Shown here: positions 25,841 to 32,037 of the stretch, piece by piece
Layout: each line of letters opens with the position of its first letter
Numbering within the stretch: the stretch's first letter is position 1
Assembly: GCA_032250895.1 (NCBI GenBank)
Contig: JAVVEZ010000019.1
Span: 1-49,223 of the forward strand
Source: JAVVEZ01 sp032250895
GTDB lineage: Bacteria > Pseudomonadota > Gammaproteobacteria > Pseudomonadales > Pseudohongiellaceae
DNA length: 49,223 bases
Direction: 5' to 3'
Program-made: the position numbers and the translations under genes
The notes under the pieces: model-generated
What the model was told of the DNA's origin: nothing
What the model saw: only the letters and a program-made list of their open reading frames with translations
Databases searched by the model: none

Positions 25841-26179
25841 TTACACACCTATGGCTAACCGTAAACCTTCGTTGACTCTCTGAATAACAGAATTTGGTAA
25901 CGCCTTGACTTGCTCCGTAAGAATGGAACGATCAACTGTCAGGACTTGAGAAACATTGACAACGGAAGGTTTGAGTAAACCGGATTCGGACTTATTGAGA
26001 CGAACATTACCTGGAGCATCCGCCAGCACAAGATTCGAAGTAACCACAGCGACAACGACCGTCGCTATGCGACTTTCATTGAATGGGTTGGACTGGATGA
26101 CAAGAACGGGACGGCGTAGTCCCGGCCCGGAGCCCGTGGGTTCTGGCAAGGATGCCCACCAGATCTCACCACGCTTCAT
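25841..26179 (-). CDS. mazF: MazF/PemK-family mRNA interferase toxin
   Basis: A 112-residue MazF-fold toxin. It starts MKRGEIWWASLPEPTGSGPG with the RRPVLVIQSNPFNESRIATVVV strand region split across residues 22–43, then VRLNKSESGLLKPSVVNVSQVLTVDR, all diagnostic of PemK/MazF endoribonucleases that cut specific RNA sequences. Its ATG lies inside the antitoxin gene (14-base overlap). It looks intact. The stop codon is about six bases from the intron C end. Confidence 0.93.
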   Translation of the reverse strand: MKRGEIWWASLPEPTGSGPGLRRPVLVIQSNPFNESRIATVVVAVVTSNLVLADAPGNVRLNKSESGLLKPSVVNVSQVLTVDRSILTEQVKALPNSVIQRVNEGLRLAIGV

Positions 26180-26402
26180 GATTCAGGATCCGCATCTGAG
26201 CTTTAGCGAGTGCCGGCTCAACTGGCACGGCAACCGATCCATGAACCTCATTGAGCTTTGCTGTAATGGCTGGACCGCCATGAGTATTGAGATAGCTGGC
26301 CAAGGCTTCAGCATAAAGCTGGCTGCGTGGGATATGCAGCTCCTGAGCGAGGTGCTCGGCAGCTTCAAAGATTGGGTCTGGCAGAGAGATTGCAATTTTC
26401 AT
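26166..26402 (-). CDS. MazE-like antitoxin (ribbon-helix-helix)
   Basis: A 78-residue protein starting MKIAISLPDPIFEAAEHLAQ, then ELHIPRSQLYAEALASYLN: a ribbon-helix-helix DNA-binding domain in its first ~45 residues. The rest (VPVEPALAKAQMRIL) is the toxin-binding tail. Paired upstream of MazF with overlap, it is the antitoxin and probable autorepressor. I start at ATG 26402; an upstream in-frame start would add residues that overlap the HicB remnant and look unrelated. Confidence 0.88.
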   Translation of the reverse strand: MKIAISLPDPIFEAAEHLAQELHIPRSQLYAEALASYLNTHGGPAITAKLNEVHGSVAVPVEPALAKAQMRILNHEAW

Positions 26403-26415
26403 GAGCCGCAGGGTA

Positions 26416-26556
26416 TCACTGGAGTATGATTTGTGCAACTTCCGGGGTAAGCTCCAACCAGCTCAGCGAGGGGAATTCAACACATAACCCGACATGCTCC
26501 TGGTCGTCTTCTGACCAAGTAACACGATAAGTGTAGCGATCAATCTCTTTTGCCAC
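26416..26556 (-). pseudogene. HicB-family antitoxin remnant
   Basis: From a GTG at 26556 the minus strand encodes 46 residues, VAKEIDRYTYRVTWSEDDQE then HVGLCVEFPSLSWLELTPEVAQ, the typical N-terminus of HicB antitoxins. A stop follows where the HicB partial RNase-H fold should continue, and its DNA-binding C-terminus is absent. The break lies within 15 bases of the mazE-like start, so a deletion fused the two modules. Confidence 0.7.
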
Positions 26557-26619
26557 GTTGCACCTCGATACGGTCGATAGCCATTAGGATCTGCTTTACC
26601 TGATAGGCCTTGACCACGT
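26540..26619 (-). pseudogene. HicA toxin remnant (C-terminal end)
   Basis: In another minus-strand frame the segment before the HicB remnant reads VVKAYQVKQILMAIDRIEVQ plus RGKRD and a stop, resembling the C-terminal end of HicA-like toxins (KAYQVKQ...AIE). Its stop overlaps the start of the HicB remnant as in hicAB operons. The rest is lost at the boundary with palindrome copy 2. The call depends on a 25-residue match. Confidence 0.5.
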
Positions 26620-26786
26620 TAATCCAACAGAGGTTTCTGGACGATAAACCTGAAGCCGGAGGCTCGGGCAGTGGGGTGGGGGCTCCGGGGGCTTCTGAGG
26701 GCAGGACGCCCGAAGAGAGCCTTCAGGGAGGAAATCGTAGCGTCCCCCGGAGATCCTGCGCCGCTGCCCGGGCCTTTCATCGGACA
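26613..26786 (+). repeat. GC-rich palindromic repeat, copy 2
   Basis: Near-identical to 24453–24625. Arms CTCCGGGGG (26683–26691) and CCCCCGGAG (26744–26752) are conserved. ATCCAAC at 26622–26628 fits RYYYAAC. Here it cuts off the HicA remnant. Unlike copy 1 it is not followed by a domain V; the AmpG gene begins 124 bases later, marking the right border of the scrambled region. Confidence 0.7.
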
Positions 26787-26909
26787 GAGGCATGGACAGG
26801 AGTGTGCACATGGCGCTCTTGCCGGAAGCTCTTGCCCTCTTGTCGGAAGTCGTGCGGGTGACGCCGGATTCTGGTAACTTTGCGGCTTTTACCGGGTGCC
26901 GTGGGGTCT

Positions 26910-28277
26910 ATGCTTTCAATCCGCCAAACGCTGGCCTTGCTGCGTGACCGCAGGTTTGCCACCATTTTTCTGCTGGGTTTTTCCAGTGGCTTTCCCTGGG
27001 TGCTGCATGGCTCGGTGCTGACATTGTGGATGCAGCAGTCCGGGTTGTCGCGTTCGGCCATCGGTTACATCGGTGCGGTCACGGCGATCTATGCCTTCAA
27101 CTGGGCTTGGTCACCGCTTGTCGATAAATTCAAAATTCCCCTGTTGTTCCGGCTCTTCGGCCGGCGCCGTTCATGGATACTGCTGACCCAGGGCCTGATC
27201 GTCATTGCCGTGCTGTTGCTCAGTCAGGCTGACCCTGCGCTCAGTCTGCTGCCTGTCAGCCTGTTGGCGCTGGCGATTGCCCTGGCGTCGGCGACTCAGG
27301 ATGTTGCCGTGGATGCCTACCGCATCACACTGTTTTCCAAGGCTGAAAGCGATGAAAAGATGCCGTATTCGGCGGCCGTTGCCACCATTGGCTGGTGGTC
27401 CGGTTACGGCTTCATCGGCGGTGCCTTTGCTCTGTGGCTGGGCAGTGCCAGCGTGGGTCTGAGCTGGCCCGGGGTATATCAGGCATTGGCTCTGTTGTAT
27501 GGCGTGCTGATGGGGCTGATCTGTCTGTCTCCCGAACCGGACGAGCAAAACAGCAACCTTCCGGCAAGCTACGTCAACGATGATAAGCGGGGCACGGGGG
27601 TCAACTGGTTTCTGGAAAACATTGCCGCCCCCTTTGCCGAATTTTTTCAACGCTGCGGTTTCAAACTGGCACTGTCGATACTGGTTTTTCTGTTCAGCTT
27701 TCGCCTGGGAGAGGCCATGCTGGGCCGGATGTCGCTGGTTTTTTATGTGGAGCTGGGGTTTTCCACGGAAGAAATAGCGCTTTACCAGAAGTTTTTTGGT
27801 GGGCTGGCCACGGCTGTTTTTTCCCTGCTGGGCGCTTTCATCAATACCCGCTACGGGGTCATCAAGGGCATGCTGGTGGGGGGCATCGCGATGTCCTCGT
27901 CCAATCTGCTCTATGCGCTGATGGCCCAGGTCGGCCCTGATCCGGGGCTGTTCGTGATCACCCTGCTGATCGACAACTTCACCCAGGCCTTTGCCACCGT
28001 GGCGGTGATTTCCTTCATGTCCTATTTTGCCAGCCGCACCTACACCGGTACCCAGTTTGCGTTGATGAGCTCCATTTCCAATTTCGGCAGAACCACGCTG
28101 GCGGCCGGCAGTGGTGTGATCGTGGATGCCCTGGGGGGTAACTGGAGCCTGTTCTTCATCATCACCACCGTCATCGTGGTTCCCTCCCTGATCCTGCTGG
28201 TCTGGTTGGGAAAACAGGTGGACGTCTATCGGGGGCAGCAGGAGGTGGTTTCGCTCAGTGCAGATGACCGCTCTTGA
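26910..28277 (+). CDS. ampG: AmpG-like muropeptide MFS permease
   Basis: A 455-residue MFS protein with 12 predicted helices. LLGFSSGFPWVLHGSVLTLW in helix 1, AWSPLVDKFK, GRRRSWILLTQ, and ATQDVAVDAYRI in helix 4 are hallmarks of AmpG, which brings 1,6-anhydromuropeptides into the cytoplasm for cell-wall recycling and, where present, AmpC induction. Start at ATG 26910, giving MLSIRQTLALLRDRRFATIF; in-frame starts upstream lack family similarity. The 3' end overlaps the convergent bicupin gene by 23 bases. It borders the scrambled region and appears to be original chromosome. Confidence 0.88.
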   Translation: MLSIRQTLALLRDRRFATIFLLGFSSGFPWVLHGSVLTLWMQQSGLSRSAIGYIGAVTAIYAFNWAWSPLVDKFKIPLLFRLFGRRRSWILLTQGLIVIAVLLLSQADPALSLLPVSLLALAIALASATQDVAVDAYRITLFSKAESDEKMPYSAAVATIGWWSGYGFIGGAFALWLGSASVGLSWPGVYQALALLYGVLMGLICLSPEPDEQNSNLPASYVNDDKRGTGVNWFLENIAAPFAEFFQRCGFKLALSILVFLFSFRLGEAMLGRMSLVFYVELGFSTEEIALYQKFFGGLATAVFSLLGAFINTRYGVIKGMLVGGIAMSSSNLLYALMAQVGPDPGLFVITLLIDNFTQAFATVAVISFMSYFASRTYTGTQFALMSSISNFGRTTLAAGSGVIVDALGGNWSLFFIITTVIVVPSLILLVWLGKQVDVYRGQQEVVSLSADDRS

Positions 28278-28905
28278 GCCACAGCAGGCTGTTGCTGAGC
28301 GCAACCGGAGCATGGCAGCTGCCAGGTGGATTGCGCAGCCAGGTGCCGGCCCCGTAGGTGCCGGATTCATCACGGATGTCACCCCGGATCAGGTACATTT
28401 CCTCACCCCCCTCATGCTCATGCCAGCCCCAGGCCAGACCCGCCGGCCATTCCATCAGCAGCACCTTTTCGTTGTGAAACTGATGCAGGGGCAGCAGCCG
28501 GGCACCGTTGTCGAGCAGCTGCCAGGCGGCCGTGCTGCCGGTGTCGATGCAGAGCCGGGTATCGTCACCAGGCTGGAACTGGTGCAGTTTTACCAGGATG
28601 ACACAGCCTTCCCGGCTGAAGGGCGCATGGACGAAGCCCATGGGATTGCGAAAATAGGTGCCGGCGTGGAAATCGCCGGTGGCGTCGGAAAAGGTGCCTT
28701 CCAGCACCAGGATCTCTTCGCCAAGAGGATGATTGTGACTGTTGAAACTGGCACCGGGATCATAACGCACGATGCTGGTGGCGTGGCCACGTTCGGCTTC
28801 CTCACGGGCCAGCGGCTTGCGCCAGACGCCGGCGCTGGGGCTGGCAACCCAGTCCACGGCAGGGGTATCGATACAGACTCGCCGGGAAAAATCCATGTTC
28901 AACAT
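28255..28905 (-). CDS. Bicupin protein (ChrR-like cupin domains)
   Basis: A 216-residue protein with two tandem cupin domains. The first has SHNHPLGEEILVLEGTFSD then GTYFRNPMGFVHAPFS, and the second WHEHEGGEEMYLIRGDIRDE then GTWLRNPPGSCHAP. Both keep the two-His, one-Glu metal set followed by a late His. This tandem repeat and the wording of the motifs match the ChrR-type cupin group (anti-sigma C-terminal domain), but the zinc-binding N-terminal anti-sigma domain is missing, so a regulatory role need not apply. Metal-dependent dioxygenase or binding protein are alternatives. A second ATG lies three codons in. It ends inside the ampG 3' end. Confidence 0.85.
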   Translation of the reverse strand: MLNMDFSRRVCIDTPAVDWVASPSAGVWRKPLAREEAERGHATSIVRYDPGASFNSHNHPLGEEILVLEGTFSDATGDFHAGTYFRNPMGFVHAPFSREGCVILVKLHQFQPGDDTRLCIDTGSTAAWQLLDNGARLLPLHQFHNEKVLLMEWPAGLAWGWHEHEGGEEMYLIRGDIRDESGTYGAGTWLRNPPGSCHAPVALSNSLLWLKSGHLH

Positions 28906-29028
28906 CGCTGCGCCTGCTCCCCGTCATAGCGGGAGCTCAACCTGACAAAAGTCAGATTTCTGCCACATTGTCGGCCCCGGAAAAACAAGATTGCCTGTTT
29001 AAATGGCATTTTATCCGTTTGAGGCTGC

Positions 29029-29187
29029 ATGATGATATTCAAGACTCGCAAAATTCCCCGGCATCTTATCATCCGTGACGACTATGAAGGTCCGAAGAAG
29101 GGCAGGTTTGGATTTTTTGCATTGATCCTGGGTGCCCTTCTGCTGGCAGGGATGACCTATACGGCCATCATTCTGGAACTGGTCTGA
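29029..29187 (+). CDS. Small single-helix membrane protein
   Basis: A 52-residue frame starting MMIFKTRKIPRHLIIRDDYE, then a basic patch (GPKKGR) and one hydrophobic helix (FGFFALILGALLLAGMTYTA). GAGG lies five bases before the first ATG. The N-terminus is positively charged and likely cytoplasmic. It has its own gap between two minus-strand genes and converges on the feruloyl-CoA gene by one base. I do not recognise a family; the codon pattern and ribosome site make it a plausible real small gene. Confidence 0.55.
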   Translation: MMIFKTRKIPRHLIIRDDYEGPKKGRFGFFALILGALLLAGMTYTAIILELV

Positions 29188-29188
29188 C

Positions 29189-30025
29189 TTACTCTTTTTT
29201 GAAGGTTTCCAGCCCCGGACGCAGTTTCTTGTCGTCCAGAAAGGCCTTCATGGCACCTTGACGAAACTCACCGCCACTGCGATGCTGAGAGCCATCAGAC
29301 TTGGCGTAGATGTAATCATTGGCCGTTTCCCAGTCCATGTAGCGGACCCGTTTGAAGACTTCCTTGGCCGATCTGAGGACCACCGGATCCTTCTGCATCA
29401 GGACTGTCGCCAGTTCACGCACGCGGGCTTCCAACTTGTCGGCGGGCACTGACTCGTTGACCAGTCCCATCTCTGCCGCCTGCCTGCCGTTGAAGGTTTC
29501 GCCGGTCATGATGTAGTACAGGGCATTGCGCGCACCCATGGTGTCGGCGACGGCCTTGGTGACATTGCCGCCTGGCAGAATGCCCCAGTTGATTTCCGAC
29601 AGACCGAACTTGGCCGTATCGGACGCAATCGCCAGGTCACACGAGGCCAGGGGTGTAAAGGCCCCGCCAAAACACCAGCCATTGACCATGGCAATGGTCG
29701 GCTTGGCATGGTTGCGGAGTTTTTTCTGCTGCCAGTCGGCGGCTTCTTCGCGGATACGCATTTTGAAGTTGTCGGATTCATTGTCGGTTTCGCGAAAGTA
29801 TTCCTTCAGGTCCATACCCGCGGACCAGGCTTCACCCCGTCCGGTCAGCACGACGACGGCACAGCGATCATCCAGCTCCAGGGCATGCAATGTCGCGTAC
29901 ATTTCCCGGTTCAGCGTGGGACTCATGCAGTTTTTCTTGTCGGGACGGTTGAAGTAGACCCATGCGATCTTGTTGTCAAACGCAACATCCACCGTGTTGC
30001 CCCATGGTTCATTTGCTTTAGTCAT
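29189..30025 (-). CDS. ech: p-Hydroxycinnamoyl-CoA hydratase/lyase (feruloyl-CoA type)
   Basis: A 278-residue crotonase-fold enzyme closely resembling HCHL/Ech: WVYFNRPDKKNCMSPTLNRE, WSAGMDLKEYFRE (oxyanion hole), NGWCFGGAFTPL, FGLSEINWGILPGGNV with the catalytic-region Glu, and YMDWETANDYIYAKSD. HCHL hydrates and cleaves feruloyl-, caffeoyl- or p-coumaroyl-CoA into the benzaldehyde (vanillin and analogues) and acetyl-CoA. The usual partners, feruloyl-CoA synthetase (fcs) and vanillin dehydrogenase (vdh), are not adjacent. Its presence ties the tannase-family esterase and aromatic carriers elsewhere in the window to hydroxycinnamate use. Start ATG 30025 fits the family length. Confidence 0.92.
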   Translation of the reverse strand: MTKANEPWGNTVDVAFDNKIAWVYFNRPDKKNCMSPTLNREMYATLHALELDDRCAVVVLTGRGEAWSAGMDLKEYFRETDNESDNFKMRIREEAADWQQKKLRNHAKPTIAMVNGWCFGGAFTPLASCDLAIASDTAKFGLSEINWGILPGGNVTKAVADTMGARNALYYIMTGETFNGRQAAEMGLVNESVPADKLEARVRELATVLMQKDPVVLRSAKEVFKRVRYMDWETANDYIYAKSDGSQHRSGGEFRQGAMKAFLDDKKLRPGLETFKKE

Positions 30026-30161
30026 CAGTTACTACCTGGTTTGTTGTTAAAGGGATGGTTGTTAAAGTGAATGGTTCAAAGAGACTGCCAATGTGGTTTG
30101 TAGAAAGCAAAGCACGGCATTTCCAGCTGTGCAGGAATAAGTGATTTTCCAGGCCATCCTG

Positions 30162-30527
30162 TCAATATTCCTCGCCCGTCTGCAGGATGACCTTGCGCAG
30201 AAAGAATTTATTTTTGTCTGTCATCAGGGGCGAGCCAACGGCGGTAATCCGGGTGCCCACCGCAATCATCTCGGGCCTGAGGCCACTTCGCACCAGCATA
30301 TTGGCGGGCGCCCCCTCGATAAAATTAACGACGAGAGGCTGCCCCCGTTCATCGTGGCTGTCCAGCGTCATGGCAATATGCGGATTCCGGAATTTGACGC
30401 TGAGTACGGTTCCCTCGAAGGCAATCTGCGTGTCGAAATCAAAAACAGCAAACGAATGATGACCCGAGGCAACAGGAACAAAAACAAGACCGGCAAGGAA
30501 TAATAAGCATGGAAATACTGATTTCAT
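30162..30527 (-). CDS. DUF6152-family exported protein
   Basis: A 121-residue protein with a signal peptide of about 22 residues followed by HHSFAVFD, then a compact domain (IAFEGTVLSVKFRNPHIAMTL, ANMLVRSGLRPEMIAVGTRI). It matches the N-terminal domain of the protein at 21685 closely in layout (FTGTIKSIDFVNPHSYLYF, LMRRSGW) and is the minimal single-domain form. It follows the feruloyl-CoA hydratase/lyase promoter region on the same strand, 136 bases upstream of that gene. Function unknown. Confidence 0.8.
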   Translation of the reverse strand: MKSVFPCLLFLAGLVFVPVASGHHSFAVFDFDTQIAFEGTVLSVKFRNPHIAMTLDSHDERGQPLVVNFIEGAPANMLVRSGLRPEMIAVGTRITAVGSPLMTDKNKFFLRKVILQTGEEY

Positions 30528-30747
30528 GATCGATATGCCTGGATGGAACCCTTGGGAACCTCTGCAAGCCAGAGAACTGTCGAGTTTATTCAGAGCCGCC
30601 CTTGTTATTATTTTTGGCGCACTATAGCACAGATGGATAAAAGCAGACCAGACTGAAGCGGAACAGAGGCTGTTTTTTGCAGGAATACAGAAGCTGGACT
30701 AAGCTGAATGGGTCTGGGGCTTTATCGGAAAACCAAGGGATTGGACC

Positions 30748-31995
30748 ATGCAGCAGCGCTTGTTTCGCCAGCAGGCCAGCATCCGGCAGGGCGAACGCCT
30801 GTGGGGAGAGCTGATTCTGAGTCAGCCCGTTTCCCATGTGCTCATTACGGCCTTCCTCTCATTGATTACACTGGCGGCCGGTCTGTTCCTGGCGGGCAAC
30901 GACTACAGTCGCAAACAACAGGTTTCCGGTTATCTGATGCCAGACAAGGGCATGGTGACGGTCTATGCGGCAGACGCCGGGGTGCTGCTTGATCTGAAAG
31001 TCGAACTGGGAGAAGGGGTGCAGGCCGGGCAGGTTCTGTTTGAAATTCAGCGCGACCAGCGCATCGTCGACGAAGCCCTGGTCAGCGCTGACTTGCTGGC
31101 AGAGCTGGACGCCGAACAGCAACGCTTGCATGAGCAGAAAAACCTGCTGGATCAGCACTTGCGAACCCGTTTGCAGGCTCTGGCCGACAAGCGGGCAGGC
31201 GCAGAACGGGAGTTGGCTCAGCGCGAGAAAATACTGGGGCTTGAAAAAGAACTCGAGGCAATCCGCTTCAAGGCGCTGACACGGGGACGGTCGCTGCGCG
31301 GCAGGGGCATGCTTGCCGAAGCGGACCGCGATGCTCTGTACGGAAGCTATATCGAACAAAAAAAGGCCGTGGCGCTGCTTGAGCTGCAACTCGGTCTCGA
31401 CAAGACAGCCCTGATGGCACTGCACACCGAAGAACAGAGCCTGCAGATGAATCATGCCAGGGACGTGTTTGACATTGACACCCGGGTTTCCGAGCTGCTC
31501 GCGCAGCAGACCAGCCTGCGCGTGGAACAGCGGAATAAAGTCACGGCTCCGATCAGTGGCAGCATCGGCACGCTGACCGCCAGTGCTGGGCAGATGCTGG
31601 CTTCCCGGATGCCGGTGTTGTCCATTATTCCGGAAGCTTCGCAGTTGGAGGCCCATCTCTATATTCCCACGGCCGCTGTTGGCTTTCTGCAAGCAGATCA
31701 AGTCCTGAGTATTCGCTACGATGCCTTTCCCTATCAGAAATTTGGGGTGCAGGCCGGCCATTTGAAGACGGTTTCAAAAAATGTACTGAATCCGGCTCAA
31801 TTGCCGGAATCCTTCCCGGTCAATGACGCGGTCTATCTGGCCAGGGTGGCAATTGACCAGCAGACGGTTACTGCCTATGGCGAAGAACTCGCGTTGAGAC
31901 CAGGGATGCGCCTGAGTGCGGATGTCCTGCTTGACCGGCGCAGCCTGATGGAATGGCTGCTGGAACCGCTGTTCAGTATCAAGGGCCGCTTATAG
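30748..31995 (+). CDS. HlyD/CvaA-like membrane fusion protein of a peptide exporter
   Basis: A 415-residue membrane fusion protein. One inner-membrane helix (about 29–50) is followed by the lipoyl half (VSGYLMPDKGMVTVYAADAG, VELGEGVQAGQVLFEI), a long coiled coil (about 105–275, rich in Glu, Leu and Lys), the second lipoyl half (NKVTAPISGSIGTLTASAGQ) and a beta-barrel domain. The DYSRKQQVSGYL segment resembles CvaA and other microcin/colicin V fusion proteins. Such proteins link the ABC exporter in the inner membrane to TolC. AGGGA precedes the ATG. It is the first gene of the microcin locus; the ABC gene starts 42 bases after its stop. Confidence 0.9.
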   Translation: MQQRLFRQQASIRQGERLWGELILSQPVSHVLITAFLSLITLAAGLFLAGNDYSRKQQVSGYLMPDKGMVTVYAADAGVLLDLKVELGEGVQAGQVLFEIQRDQRIVDEALVSADLLAELDAEQQRLHEQKNLLDQHLRTRLQALADKRAGAERELAQREKILGLEKELEAIRFKALTRGRSLRGRGMLAEADRDALYGSYIEQKKAVALLELQLGLDKTALMALHTEEQSLQMNHARDVFDIDTRVSELLAQQTSLRVEQRNKVTAPISGSIGTLTASAGQMLASRMPVLSIIPEASQLEAHLYIPTAAVGFLQADQVLSIRYDAFPYQKFGVQAGHLKTVSKNVLNPAQLPESFPVNDAVYLARVAIDQQTVTAYGEELALRPGMRLSADVLLDRRSLMEWLLEPLFSIKGRL

Positions 31996-32037
31996 ACAGC
32001 CTGGAAAAAACCAGTGTGCAACCAGGGAAACTTGTAA

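Larger units (their letters stand above)
22880..26800. mobile_element. Degraded integron-like cassette region riddled with group II intron remnants
   Basis: Over about 3.9 kb, minus-strand toxin–antitoxin pairs alternate with plus-strand group II intron fragments and a truncated plus-strand integron-integrase start. In order: intron A remnant, YefM/YoeB, IntI fragment, palindrome copy 1 with intron B remnant, HigB/HigA-like pair, intron C remnant, MazE/MazF pair, HicA/HicB remnant, palindrome copy 2. Introns that insert into attC sites are known to lie opposite to the cassette genes, as here, and each intron 3' end falls just past the stop codon of a cassette gene (7, about 6 and about 5 bases). 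I could not identify a complete attC site, so the integron reading is an inference from integrase, cassette-like genes, orientation and intron position. Confidence 0.55.

Noticed and set aside
22880..26800. CRISPR array
   Set aside because: The repeats here are only two or three copies, long and diverged, without regular short spacers; no cas gene is in the window.
27171..28382. Minus-strand frame of 403 codons opposite ampG
   Set aside because: The plus strand encodes a full MFS protein; the antisense product has low-complexity Gln/His runs.
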